A stretch of 61,713 nt of DNA from an uncultured Eubacteriales bacterium (GCA_902789365.1 CADANQ010000005.1:1-61713), one strand, 5' to 3'; positions 46,518 to 55,077 are shown, counted from the first letter of the stretch. Translations and numbers: made by a program. Notes: generated by a model not told the origin, from the letters alone.

Positions 46518-47882
46518 ATGAAGAAACAGACGCTTATCGCACTTTTTCTCGCTGCGGCGCTCATCCTGAGCGGCTGCTCCCTGAATACCGTAGACAGGAC
46601 AGCCGACGGAAACCAGGTCATCCTGCAGGTCGGCGACAGGAAGCTCACCAAGAGCGAAGCCGCGAACCAGGTCTATCAAGCCCAGCAGTACTATTCCATG
46701 TACCAGCAGTACGGGCTGATGAACACCGTTCCGGACGCCCACGAAATCCTCGCGGAAGTGATTACCTCCGAAACCGAGCGGTTCGTCCTGCTGAACCAGG
46801 CCGAGAAAATCGACGATGTGAAGCTGACCGAGGAAGAAATGGCCGCGGTCACGGAGACTGCTCAGAAGAACTACGACCAGATGATCGACAGCGTTGCGTC
46901 CACGTACATCACCAGCGGCGCCACCGGCGATGCCCTGCGCGAGGAAGCCGTTGCCTATGCCGAATCCCACAAACTCAGCACTCTGGACGAGCTTATTACC
47001 GCCGCGAAGGAAGACAAGCTTGTCGAGAAGATCACGGAATACACCCACAGGGACGTGACCGTGACGGAAGAAGACCTGCAGGCCAGACTGGACGAGCTTG
47101 CGGCCGCCAACAAGACCACTTACGACGAGAATCCCGCTGCCTACGGCACGGCCGTCAATAACGGCACCGCCGTTTATTACGCCCCCGAGGGATACCGCTA
47201 TGTCAAGCATATCCTGATTAAGTTCACCGATGAAGACGCCGCCGCCGTTTCCGCGGCTTCCGCCGCCCGCAGCACCGCGAAGACCGCCGCCGACAGCGCC
47301 GCCGCCGCCCTGGACCAGGCGAAGAGCGCTCTGGACACCGCCGCTGAGGACGCCGACAAGACGGCCCTGCAGGCTGCCGTTGACCAGGCCCAGGCCGCCC
47401 TGGACGCCGCCAACGCCGATCTCGAGGCCGCGACCGCCGCTTATGACAGCGCCGTCGCCGCTGCCGCCGCCAACATCCAGGCAAAGGCCGACGAGGTCTA
47501 TGCCCTGGCGACCAAAGAAGGCGCGGACTTTGACGCCCTGATGGCTGAGTACGGCAAGGATCCCGGCATGCAGCGCGCCCCCACGATGACGAACGGCTAT
47601 GCCCTCTGCGCATCCTCCGCTTTCGTTCCCGAATTCCTGGAGGCCTCCCTGGGCCTGGAAAACGCGGGCGATATTTCCGGTGAAGTTGTGACCGAGAACG
47701 GCATCCACATCATCAAGTACCTGGGTGATATCCCCGCCGGCCCGGTTGCCCTGGACACTGTCCGGGAGGCCCTGACCAGGACCCTGACCACCGAAAAAGA
47801 GAACGCCGCCTATACCGCGGCCCTGGAAGCATGGACCAAGGAATATGTTGTCAAGAGCTATCCCGAAAGGATGGGCTACTGA
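46518..47882 (+). CDS. PrsA-like foldase lipoprotein with interrupted parvulin domain
   Basis: A 454-residue lipoprotein: lipobox LSGC (Cys about 21) after the signal. Residues about 30-200 resemble the SurA/PrsA N-terminal helical domain. The parvulin PPIase domain starts with 'YVKHILIKF' (about 231-239), is then interrupted by a roughly 70-residue Ala-rich coiled coil (about 244-315), and resumes with 'KEGADFDALMAEYGKDPGMQ', 'FVPEFLEASLGLENAGDISGEVVTENGIHIIKYL'-like end (about 375-410). PrsA assists folding of exported proteins outside the membrane. ATG 46518 chosen by signal peptide; GGAG sits 11 bases upstream. Confidence 0.9.
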   Translation: MKKQTLIALFLAAALILSGCSLNTVDRTADGNQVILQVGDRKLTKSEAANQVYQAQQYYSMYQQYGLMNTVPDAHEILAEVITSETERFVLLNQAEKIDDVKLTEEEMAAVTETAQKNYDQMIDSVASTYITSGATGDALREEAVAYAESHKLSTLDELITAAKEDKLVEKITEYTHRDVTVTEEDLQARLDELAAANKTTYDENPAAYGTAVNNGTAVYYAPEGYRYVKHILIKFTDEDAAAVSAASAARSTAKTAADSAAAALDQAKSALDTAAEDADKTALQAAVDQAQAALDAANADLEAATAAYDSAVAAAAANIQAKADEVYALATKEGADFDALMAEYGKDPGMQRAPTMTNGYALCASSAFVPEFLEASLGLENAGDISGEVVTENGIHIIKYLGDIPAGPVALDTVREALTRTLTTEKENAAYTAALEAWTKEYVVKSYPERMGY

Positions 47883-47896
47883 TCGGCGATTAAAAA

Positions 47897-47924
47897 AGAG
47901 ACCGGGATCCCCGGTCTCTTTTTG
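47897..47924 (+). terminator. Terminator of the PrsA-like gene
   Basis: AGAGACCGGG (47897-47906) pairs with CCCGGTCTCT (47910-47919), followed by TTTTT. Confidence 0.92.
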
Positions 47925-48041
47925 ATTGCCGATATGGGGGCCGGCCGATCTTCCGGGCGGACCGATGAAGTTTTCCCGACGTCAACGGCGTTCGGACATC
48001 GTGAGAGTACGCCTTTTCTCAGGCTCGGCTTGCTTATTGGG

Positions 48042-49100
48042 TTAATCGGTCTTCAGCACGTTCATCACCGCGTCGAACGCGGGTTTGGTTTCCATTTCCC
48101 CGCTGAAGAGCAGGGGATAACTGTCCTGTTTGCGGAAGAACTTCAGCCAGGTCCAGCGGTCCGTTACGCCCCAGAACGTGACGCAGCCGATGTGTGCGCC
48201 GTCCTGTTTCAGGCGGAGGAGCATCGCGAAGAAATCGCCGTAAGCCTTTGCCAGCAAGGCCTGGCTCTCCCCGTCCGCGCCGGGGCAGTGGATATCCATT
48301 TCCGTGACGTGCAGGGCAAGGCCGGTCTTTGCGTAGGCGCGGGCCCCGGATTCGAAGGCGGGCAGGTCAAGGCGGGCAAGGTCCAGATGGGTCTGCATCC
48401 CCATGCCGTCCACGAGGTTTTCATCCCGCAGGTCCGACAGGAGCTTCAGGATGGCTTTCTGCTTGTCGGGGAAATAGCTGTTGTAATCGTTGTAAAAAAG
48501 CAGCTGCCCCTCCGCCCGGGCTTTCCGGGCCGCCCGGAACGCGTTGGCGAGGAAGGCGGAGCCGGTGGTCTGATACCAGAGGGAACGCGTGCGCAGGCCG
48601 TCCGGCCCGCCCTGCTCCGTCTCCACGGCCTCGTTGACCACGTCCCAGCAGTATACCAGGCCGGGGAAAGCGCCGTTCACATGCTCCATGACCTGCAGGA
48701 TATACGCTTCCTGCCGCGCAAGCACGGTTTCCGCGTCCGCAAGCGGCGCGTCCGGCGCGTCGCTCCATCCCCGGGCGAAGAACCAGCGCGGGGTCTGGTT
48801 ATGCCACACGAGCGTATGATACCGCACGGGAATACCGCACTCCCGCGCGAAGGCGAGCATCCGGTCCGCCGTATCGAAGCGCAGCGCGCAGCGGACCGGA
48901 TCCGCCAGCGCCAGGGTCGCTTCCCGGTCCAGCAGACGTTCGGGCTTCATTTCGTTTTCCGCCGTCATGGATGTGAACTGGCGCCTGATCAGGCGCCGGT
49001 GCCCCTCGTCCCGCAGCATATAGGCGTTGACGGCGGCGCCGATGAGAAAATGTTCACGGTAAGCTTCCCCGAGCGACGGGGCAAGGATCGCGTTACGCAT
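48042..49100 (-). CDS. GH10 endo-1,4-beta-xylanase, no signal peptide
   Basis: A 352-residue glycoside hydrolase family 10 enzyme that cuts xylan. 'TAENEMKPE' (about 47-55), 'HTLVWHNQTPRWFF', the acid/base glutamate in 'WDVVNEA' (about 150-156) and the nucleophile in 'VTEMDIH' (about 264-270) are intact; the C-terminal 'FWGVTDRWTWL' is typical. The ATG at 49100 follows GGAG about 12 bases upstream; no signal sequence is present, which suggests action on imported xylo-oligosaccharides in the cytosol. The frame upstream of that ATG is unlike GH10. Confidence 0.93.
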   Translation of the reverse strand: MRNAILAPSLGEAYREHFLIGAAVNAYMLRDEGHRRLIRRQFTSMTAENEMKPERLLDREATLALADPVRCALRFDTADRMLAFARECGIPVRYHTLVWHNQTPRWFFARGWSDAPDAPLADAETVLARQEAYILQVMEHVNGAFPGLVYCWDVVNEAVETEQGGPDGLRTRSLWYQTTGSAFLANAFRAARKARAEGQLLFYNDYNSYFPDKQKAILKLLSDLRDENLVDGMGMQTHLDLARLDLPAFESGARAYAKTGLALHVTEMDIHCPGADGESQALLAKAYGDFFAMLLRLKQDGAHIGCVTFWGVTDRWTWLKFFRKQDSYPLLFSGEMETKPAFDAVMNVLKTD

Positions 49101-49498
49101 CAGTCGAATCAACTCCAGTCTTTCATTGTTTTTCGCGCGTATGGACCCGTCTGCGGGATGAGACGCGCGCGTTCGTCCGGGCAGGAACCGCCGGCATAAA
49201 AAAGGCTTTTCCGGGCTCTGCAGGCTTGCGTTCCTCCGCCCCGGCGAAGATTCCGGGTCCGTCATATGGACAGTGTAATTGTGAAGTTTTCTCCAAGTCA
49301 AGATTGAATGACGAAAAAAATTTCAAAGCCGATGATTCTCCGTATGATGTTGTCCGGCGGTCCGGCTTTTTGCCGCCCGGTTCCGCAGGGCAGGCGCGTC
49401 GGACGGAAACCTTTTGCAGATTGGTGCTTGACTTAGAGCAAAATTCCGGCTTTTGACAAATGACGGTTGGCCACCATGAATTGCGGGGAGGAAGGAAT
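49101..49498. other. Divergent intergenic region (xylanase / FMN reductase)
   Basis: About 400 bases. It holds the xylanase promoter and an AT-rich tract (49270-49330). A TTGACA at 49453-49458 could serve the FMN reductase gene, but no good -10 follows at 16-18 bases. I see no further gene or RNA. Confidence 0.5.
49272..49301 (-). promoter_or_regulatory. Likely promoter of the xylanase gene
   Basis: Minus strand TTGACT (49296-49301), 18 bp, TACACT (49272-49277). The leader would be about 165 bases. Confidence 0.5.
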
Positions 49499-50092
49499 AT
49501 GGAAAAGAAACTGAAGGTCCTGATGCTGAACGGAAGCACGCGGGAAAACGGCAACATTGCCCTGGCTTTTCGGGAGATGCAGCGGGTTTTTGACGAGAGC
49601 GGCGTCGAATACGAAAGCATCCTTCTCGGGCGGCAGGCAATCCGGGGATGCGTCGCCTGTGAGACCTGCAGAAAGACCGGCCGGTGTGTTTTCTCCGATA
49701 TCGTCAACGACCTGGCTGTCAGGTTCGAAGCGTCCGACGGCCTTGTCATCGGATCGCCGGTCTATTACGGCTCCGCCAACGGCACCCTGATGTCGGCCCT
49801 GCAGAGACTGTTTTACAGCACTTCCTTCGATAAGAGCATGAAGGTCGGCGCGAGCGTCGTCAGCGCCAGGCGCTCGGGCTGCACGGCCGCCTTTGACGAG
49901 CTGAACAAATTTTTCACGCTGTCCGACATCGTTATTTGTTCCGCGTCCGTTCCTCCGGTTTTTTTGCCCCGAAGATTGACAGACACGGTCCGCCCAAAGT
50001 ACAATGGTCGGCGGAAGAAAGGTTTTCCGTTTGCGGCGGAGGTTTTTGATTATGCGGATCATATTTGTGCGGCACGGCGAGCCGGATTATGA
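49499..50092 (+). CDS. NADPH-dependent FMN reductase-like flavoprotein, altered C terminus
   Basis: A 197-residue frame. Residues 1-150 are a normal flavodoxin-like FMN reductase: 'LKVLMLNGSTRENGNIALAF', 'GCVACETCRKTGRCVFSDIV' and 'DGLVIGSPVYYGSANGTLM' (FMN phosphate and ring contacts). After 'FFTLSDIVICSA' (about 148) the family's usual 'NYWNMVHG ... EGLQTMRTLG' C-terminal part is missing; the frame instead runs through the promoter of the next gene. The gene is thus probably 3'-truncated by deletion. The core may still fold. Start after GGGGAGGAAGGAAT. Confidence 0.75.
   Translation: MEKKLKVLMLNGSTRENGNIALAFREMQRVFDESGVEYESILLGRQAIRGCVACETCRKTGRCVFSDIVNDLAVRFEASDGLVIGSPVYYGSANGTLMSALQRLFYSTSFDKSMKVGASVVSARRSGCTAAFDELNKFFTLSDIVICSASVPPVFLPRRLTDTVRPKYNGRRKKGFPFAAEVFDYADHICAARRAGL
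49976..50005 (+). promoter_or_regulatory. Promoter of the histidine phosphatase gene
   Basis: TTGACA (49976-49981), 18 bp, TACAAT (50000-50005), located inside the altered 3' part of the preceding frame. Confidence 0.75.
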
Positions 50093-50741
50093 AAACGACT
50101 GCCTGACCGAAACGGGCAGGCGTCAGGCCGCCGCGGCGGCGGAGCGTCTTGCGGGGGAGGGAATCGAAAAAATCTATTCCTCGCCGATGGGCCGGGCCCG
50201 CCAGACGGCGTCATACACGGCCGAAAAGCTGGGGCTCGAAATCGAAACGCTGGATTATATGCACGAGATCTCCTGGGGCGGCCCGGGCGTTCCCGAGGAG
50301 GGGCATCCCTGGACGCTGAGCGATTGGATGATTTCAAAGGAGGATTTCGACTTTTATTCGGACGACTGGCGAAGGCATCCCTACTTTGCGAATAACGCGG
50401 CTTCCGAGGCCGTTGATATAATCGCCGCCCGGTTTGACGAACTGCTCCTTACCCTTGGCTACCGTCACGAGGGTACCCGTTTCCTGTGCGAAACGGACAG
50501 GGCGCGGACAGTCGCCGTATTCAGCCACGGCGGTTCCGGGGCCTGCGCGCTGGCCCATCTCCTTGCCCTGCCGTTCCCCTATGTGTGCACGGTGCTGCCC
50601 TATGAGTTTACCTCCGTCATTATCCTGGAGTTCCCGGTTCGCAGGGGCAAATACGTGCACCCACGGGTGGAACTGTTCAACGACACGGCCCATACCCGGG
50701 ACATTTCCCGGGGGCTCGTCTTTCAGCAAAAGACGGATTAA
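50052..50741 (+). CDS. Histidine phosphatase family protein
   Basis: A 229-residue cytosolic protein of the phosphoglycerate-mutase-like branch. 'MRIIFVRHGEPDYENDCLT' contains the catalytic RHG histidine (about 8), 'IYSSPMGRARQTA' the phosphate-binding arginine (about 60), and 'AVFSHGGSGACAL' the second histidine. A 70-residue insert relative to short CobC-type proteins occupies the centre. The substrate is unknown. ATG 50052 follows GGCGGAGGTTTTTGATT; the upstream frame lacks family similarity. Confidence 0.9.
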   Translation: MRIIFVRHGEPDYENDCLTETGRRQAAAAAERLAGEGIEKIYSSPMGRARQTASYTAEKLGLEIETLDYMHEISWGGPGVPEEGHPWTLSDWMISKEDFDFYSDDWRRHPYFANNAASEAVDIIAARFDELLLTLGYRHEGTRFLCETDRARTVAVFSHGGSGACALAHLLALPFPYVCTVLPYEFTSVIILEFPVRRGKYVHPRVELFNDTAHTRDISRGLVFQQKTD

Positions 50742-50794
50742 TCCGTTTACCTCCGCCGTAGGGCGGAAATGATAGATCAGGGAGGATGATAAAC

Positions 50795-51196
50795 ATGGAA
50801 GCCATCGAAAAAGTCTGCCGTTTCCTGGAGGAAGCGGGCACCTATTACCTGGCCACAGTCGAGGGCGATCAGCCCAGGGTGCGGCCCTTCGGCACGGCGC
50901 TGATATACGAGGGAAAGCTGTATATCCAGACCGGGAAGGTCAAGCCCGTATCAAAACAGCTGGCCGCCAACCCGAAGGCCGAGATCTGCGCCTGCAAGGG
51001 GCCGGAATGGCTTCGCGTGTCAGGAGAGCTCGTCAACGACGACCGCAGGGAAGTGAAGGCGGCCATGCTGGACAAGATGCCCGCCCTGAAGGCCATGTAC
51101 AGCGCGGATGACGACAACACCCAGGTGCTGTACTTCAAAAACGCCGAGGCGACATTCTCGTCCTTTACTTCGGCGCCGGAAACGATCCGCTTCTGA
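50795..51196 (+). CDS. Pyridoxamine 5'-phosphate oxidase-fold protein
   Basis: A 133-residue split-barrel protein. 'CRFLEEAGTYYLATVEGDQPRVRPFGTALIYEGKLYIQTGK' is the conserved core, split here over about residues 6-46, with 'SKQLAANPKAEICACKG' following. Members bind FMN or F420 and reduce small substrates; none can be named here. The ATG at 50795 follows GGGAGGATGATAAAC, better than the ATG three codons upstream. Ends at a perfect hairpin. Confidence 0.9.
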   Translation: MEAIEKVCRFLEEAGTYYLATVEGDQPRVRPFGTALIYEGKLYIQTGKVKPVSKQLAANPKAEICACKGPEWLRVSGELVNDDRREVKAAMLDKMPALKAMYSADDDNTQVLYFKNAEATFSSFTSAPETIRF

Positions 51197-51201
51197 GCGC
51201 G

Positions 51202-51234
51202 GATATGCCCACGGGATCATCCCGTGGGCATATC
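51202..51234. terminator. Perfect hairpin after the PNPOx gene
   Basis: Sixteen-base arms 51202-51217 and 51219-51234 pair perfectly around one base. No T tract, but GGTTGTTTA follows. Confidence 0.65.
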
Positions 51235-51355
51235 GGTTGTTTATGGCCTGACCGCCTGCCCCGGTCGGCTGTGAGCATAAAACCGCGGGTCCGGAGAGGC
51301 GGCCTCCCCGGTTCGGGGGGCGGGCCGTTTTCAGCGGGTCAGACCCGGTTTTGCA

Positions 51356-52366
51356 TTACAGCAGCTGGATGCCCGCTTTTTCGCAGGCCTCGCGGGTCCC
51401 CTCATCCCAGATGGAGGACTGGACCTCGCCGATATGGGCTTTGCCAAGCAGCAGCATGCACAGCCGGCTCTGGCCGATGCCGCCGCCCATGGTGAGGGGA
51501 AGCTCATTGTTGAGGAGCATTTTGTGGAAGGGCAGCTCCCTCCGGTTGTCGCAGCCCGAGATGCGCAGCTGGCGGGAAAGGCTCTCCGCGTCCACGCGGA
51601 TGCCCATGGAGGAGATCTCCATGGCGCAGTCCAGGGTGGGATGATAAAAGAGGATGTCGCCGTTCAGGGCCCAGTCGTCATAGTCCGGCGCCCGCCCGTC
51701 GTGGGGCTTGCCGGAGCGCAGGGCGCCGCCGATGCCCTCGATGAACACGGTGCGCTTTTCCCTGACGATCAGGGTCTCCCGCTCCTTGGGGGAATTGTCG
51801 GGGTACATGTCTTCCAGTTCCTGGGATGTGATAAAGAACACGTCGCGGTTCAGAAGCTCGCCGCCCAGCTCCGGGAAACGCCCGCGCACGGTCAGCTGGA
51901 CGTCGCAGATGCATCCGACGATGGCTCTGACGGCCTCGTGCAGGGTGTGCCGGTTCCTGAGCTCCCGGGTGATGACCTTTTCCCAGTCCCACTGGTCCAC
52001 ATAAACGCTGTGCAGATTGTCCAGATCCTCGTCCCGGCGGATGGCGTTCATGTCGGTGTAAATGCCCTTGCCGGGGTGGAAGTCATAGCGCCACAGGGCC
52101 ATGCGCTTCCATTTGGCCAGGGAATGGACCACCGCGGCGTCGGTGCCGGCGCTGGGAATATCGAAGGTGACGGCCCTTTCAACGCCGTTCAGGTCATCGT
52201 TGAGGCCGGTGGAGGGGTCCACGAACAGCGGCGCGGACACGCGCTTGAGGTTCAGCGCGCCGGACAGGGAATCCTGGAAGGTGCGCTTGATCAGGCTGAT
52301 GGCGTGCTGGGTGGAATACAGTCCCAGGCGGGGCCGGTATCCCCTGGGGATCATGGTGCCGGACAT
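51356..52366 (-). CDS. asnA: Aspartate-ammonia ligase (AsnA)
   Basis: A 336-residue ammonia-dependent asparagine synthetase related to class II aminoacyl-tRNA synthetases. 'TQHAISLIKRTFQDSL', 'VSAPLFVDPSTGLNDDLNGVERAV' (about 42-65), 'LHSVYVDQWDWEKVI' and 'PLTMGGGIGQSRLCMLLLGKAHIGEVQ' are diagnostic, the last in a class II motif 3 position. Length matches E. coli AsnA (330). It starts after AAAGGAGCGATGCTTT. A strong promoter lies about 130 bases upstream. No T-box sequence was recognised. Confidence 0.97.
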   Translation of the reverse strand: MSGTMIPRGYRPRLGLYSTQHAISLIKRTFQDSLSGALNLKRVSAPLFVDPSTGLNDDLNGVERAVTFDIPSAGTDAAVVHSLAKWKRMALWRYDFHPGKGIYTDMNAIRRDEDLDNLHSVYVDQWDWEKVITRELRNRHTLHEAVRAIVGCICDVQLTVRGRFPELGGELLNRDVFFITSQELEDMYPDNSPKERETLIVREKRTVFIEGIGGALRSGKPHDGRAPDYDDWALNGDILFYHPTLDCAMEISSMGIRVDAESLSRQLRISGCDNRRELPFHKMLLNNELPLTMGGGIGQSRLCMLLLGKAHIGEVQSSIWDEGTREACEKAGIQLL

Positions 52367-52497
52367 AAAGCATCGCTCCTTTAACGCATGCCCCGTCGGG
52401 GGGCCGCGGCTTTTTTGTTTTTTGAGCGCCGTTATCGGACGCAGGCCGGACGTTTCCGGACGGTCAGGAACACGTTTTCTGTCCGGAACGCCATCCC

Positions 52498-52526
52498 ATT
52501 ATACACTTGACGGGCCTGCGTGTCAG
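52498..52526 (-). promoter_or_regulatory. Sigma-A promoter of asnA
   Basis: Minus strand CTGACA (52521-52526), 17 bp, TATAAT (52498-52503). The leader of about 130 bases is GC-rich and can form several hairpins. Confidence 0.8.
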
Positions 52527-52597
52527 CGTCCGAACAGAATAAAAACAGCCTTCTGCCGCCGTGGGCCGCGGGGAAAACCCCGAAAAACCGAAAATAA

Positions 52598-53296
52598 TCA
52601 CAGGACCCGGAAGGGCCGCCAGTTCAGGCAGTCGCCGCTGACCAGGGTATAGCGGATTCCCTTGTACACGCCGCGGATGGAATCGTCAAAGCGATGCCTG
52701 CCGTGGCAGTGGGCGTAAATCACCTGTTCGGCGCCCCATTTCTCGGCCATGCGGCAGAAGACGCTGGTGCGCTGCGTATAATCGGTGGGGGGAAAGTGCA
52801 AAAAGACGACGAACCGGCTGAAGCCCTCCCGGGCGGCGCTTTGGAAGGACGTTTCCAGGCGCTCGGCCTCCCGTTCCACCAGCGTCCTTGCGTGCTCCGG
52901 GGTATCCTTGCCCTCCCAGGCGTAGCCCTTGGTGCCGACCAGCGCCACGCTGCCGTAGGAAAAATGATTGTTCTGCAAAAAGGAGAAGGTGCCCTTCCAG
53001 CGCTCGTTGAGCTTTTCGGTCTTTTTGGCGTCCCAGTAGTTGTCGTGGTTGCCGCGGAGAAGGATCTTGCGCCCGGGGAGGGCCGCGAGGAAATCAAAAT
53101 CCCTTTGGCACTGCTTATCGTTTCTGCCGAAGGAAATATCCCCGCAGACGACGACGGTGTCCTCCTGAGTGACGGTATGCAGCCAGCCCTGCCGGAAGCG
53201 CTCTTCGTGGCCGCGCCACAGCGGGGATGAGGTTTCCATGGGCAGCGTCAGGGAAACGCCGAAATGCAGATGCGGGTCTCCGATGGCGTAAAGCAT
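52598..53296 (-). CDS. Calcineurin-like metallophosphoesterase
   Basis: A 232-residue cytosolic phosphohydrolase. Metal-binding motifs are in order: 'AIGDPHLHF' (D, H), 'VVVCGDISFG' (GD), 'LLRGNHDNYW' (GNHD), 'VVFLHFPP' (H) and 'VIYAHCHGRHRF' (GHxH equivalent AHCHGR). The protein lacks a signal peptide. Substrate class unclear. The ATG at 53296 follows ACAAGAGGTAAAAAA; the longer frame overlaps the divergent gene's region. Confidence 0.92.
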   Translation of the reverse strand: MLYAIGDPHLHFGVSLTLPMETSSPLWRGHEERFRQGWLHTVTQEDTVVVCGDISFGRNDKQCQRDFDFLAALPGRKILLRGNHDNYWDAKKTEKLNERWKGTFSFLQNNHFSYGSVALVGTKGYAWEGKDTPEHARTLVEREAERLETSFQSAAREGFSRFVVFLHFPPTDYTQRTSVFCRMAEKWGAEQVIYAHCHGRHRFDDSIRGVYKGIRYTLVSGDCLNWRPFRVL

Positions 53297-53416
53297 TTTT
53301 TTACCTCTTGTACAAACAGCGCCGGCGGTCCGCGGCGCGCTATGATGTATCCTGCCCCGGAGTCCCGGAGCAGCGGTCCCGCCCGTAATGCGGGCGACGG
53401 ACAGAAAGGAACGGCC

Positions 53417-54346
53417 ATGCGTACGTTGGTCCCCGTATATTACCCGTCTTTTCGCTGCATCGCTTCCGCCTGCCGTCATACATGCTGCGCGGGATGGGAG
53501 ATCGGCGTGGACGAATTCTCCCGGGAACGGTACCTTGAGTATTCCGGCCCGCTCCGCGGCGAACTGAAGGAATGGATGCGCGATGACGGGGAAGGCGGAT
53601 GGGTCTTCCGCCTCCGGGAGGACGGCCGGTGTCCCTTTTTGAGGGAGGACGGGCTGTGCCGGATCATCCTGGAGATGGGGGAGGGCGCCCTGTGCGATAT
53701 ATGCGCCGACCATCCCAGATGGCGCAACTTTTTTTCCGACCGGGAAGAGATGGGCCTGGGACTGACCTGCGAGGAGGCCGCGAGGGTCGTCCTGAACGAA
53801 AAGCGGAAGGCCGTGATGATCACGTTATCGGACGACGGGGAGGAGGAGCCCCTTTCCGGGGACGAGGAAGCCTTTTTTGCTTTCAGGGACCGGGCGCTGG
53901 GGATATTGTGGGACCGGGAGATTCCCCTTGCGCGCAGGCTGGAAAAGCTGGAGGAGGAGGGACTGGCCTTGAGGACGGGGGAGGTGTCCCGCTGGCGGGA
54001 GAGGCTCCTGTCCCTTGAGAGGCTGGACGAAAACTGGGCCGCGGCGCTGGAAAAAACGGAGAGCCCGGGAGAAAACGCCGGGGAAGCCGGGGAAAAAGAC
54101 CTGCCCCTTGAGCAGGCCGCCGTGTATTTCGTCATGCGGCACTTGTCCGCCGCCCTGGAGGACGGCCTTGTCAGGGAGCGCTGCGCCCTGGCCGTGCTGC
54201 TTACCCGGCTGCTCCGCGCCCTGGCCCGGGACGGGGACATCGCCGAATGGGCAAGAATGCTGTCCTCGGAAATTGAATACAGCGACGAAAACGTGCCGGC
54301 GATCCTTGAATGGATCCGCGCTGACGAAGAGGCCGGAGCGCATTGA
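53417..54346 (+). CDS. Flagellin lysine-N-methylase (FliB)-like protein
   Basis: A 309-residue protein of the FliB family. The N-terminal cysteine pattern 'CIASACRHTCCAGWEI' followed by 'CPFLREDGLCRI' and 'LCDICADHPRWRNFF' (within residues 15-115) is the Fe-S-type cluster of FliB/YkgJ proteins. FliB methylates lysines in flagellin in Salmonella; no flagellar gene is present in the window, so another substrate is possible. ATG 53417 follows AGAAAGGAACGGCC. Confidence 0.88.
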   Translation: MRTLVPVYYPSFRCIASACRHTCCAGWEIGVDEFSRERYLEYSGPLRGELKEWMRDDGEGGWVFRLREDGRCPFLREDGLCRIILEMGEGALCDICADHPRWRNFFSDREEMGLGLTCEEAARVVLNEKRKAVMITLSDDGEEEPLSGDEEAFFAFRDRALGILWDREIPLARRLEKLEEEGLALRTGEVSRWRERLLSLERLDENWAAALEKTESPGENAGEAGEKDLPLEQAAVYFVMRHLSAALEDGLVRERCALAVLLTRLLRALARDGDIAEWARMLSSEIEYSDENVPAILEWIRADEEAGAH

Positions 54347-54359
54347 CGCGCTCCGGCCT
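54330..54359. terminator. Hairpin between fliB-like gene and eda
   Basis: Arms 54330-54340 and 54349-54359 pair over 11 bp; the stop codon of the fliB-like gene falls in the loop. It separates convergent genes. Confidence 0.7.
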
Positions 54360-54378
54360 GACGGTATCTCCGGGAGCA

Positions 54379-55014
54379 TCAGCCGCGGACGGAATGATAG
54401 ATGTCCTTGGCCTGCTTTGAAAGCTCTTTGATTTTGTCGAAGTTCCCGCCTTTGATGTCGGCCGGGGCGCAGACCCAGCTGCCGCCGACGGCGTAGATGA
54501 AAGGCGCCTGCAGGAATTCGGCCAGGTTATCGGCGCTGACGCCGCCGGTGGGGATGAACTTGAGCCCCACAAAGGGCGCGGACAGGGCCTTGAGGGCCTT
54601 CAGGCCGCCGTAAACGCCGGCCGGGAAAAACTTGATCACGTTGATGCCCATGGCCTTGGCCGCCATAATCTCGGTGGGGGTCACGCAGCCGGGGGTCACG
54701 GCGACGCCGTTTTCCTGGCACCATTTGACGGTTTCGGGATCGAAGCCGGGGCTGACGATGAACTTTGCGCCCATCTCAACGGCCTTTTTGGCCTGTTCCA
54801 CGTTCAGGACGGTGCCGGCGCCGGCCAGCATGCCGGGAACCTTTTCGGATACCTCGCGGATGCAGTCCGCGGCGGCGGCGGTGCGGAACGTGATCTCCAT
54901 CACGTCGATGCCGCCGGCCAGCAGCGCTTCGGCGGTGGGCACGGCGTCCTCGACCTTCTCAAGCACGACCACAGGCACAATCCCGGCCTGGGCGAGTCTC
55001 TCCATCACTCCCAT
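54379..55014 (-). CDS. eda: KDPG / 4-hydroxy-2-oxoglutarate aldolase
   Basis: A 211-residue class I aldolase that cleaves 2-keto-3-deoxy-6-phosphogluconate to pyruvate and glyceraldehyde 3-phosphate (sugar acid and uronate degradation). 'GIVPVVVLEKVEDAVPTAEALLAGGIDVMEITFRT' at the N terminus, 'GAGTVLNVEQ' and the Schiff-base lysine in 'INVIKFFPAGVYGG' (about 127) are intact; 'PTGGVSADNLAEFL' holds the phosphate. It could serve glucuronate released from xylan. Own promoter; start after AAATGGATTTGAGGAGGAGATAGCC-like region. Confidence 0.95.
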   Translation of the reverse strand: MGVMERLAQAGIVPVVVLEKVEDAVPTAEALLAGGIDVMEITFRTAAAADCIREVSEKVPGMLAGAGTVLNVEQAKKAVEMGAKFIVSPGFDPETVKWCQENGVAVTPGCVTPTEIMAAKAMGINVIKFFPAGVYGGLKALKALSAPFVGLKFIPTGGVSADNLAEFLQAPFIYAVGGSWVCAPADIKGGNFDKIKELSKQAKDIYHSVRG

Positions 55015-55077
55015 GGCTATCTCCTCCTCAAATCCATTCTTGTTGATGTTCCAAACGGAAGAATTTCCGCCGTCTTT

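Noticed and set aside
52367-52497. asnA leader considered as an asparagine T-box
   Set aside because: No T-box consensus or specifier stem was recognised; only general GC-rich hairpins are present.
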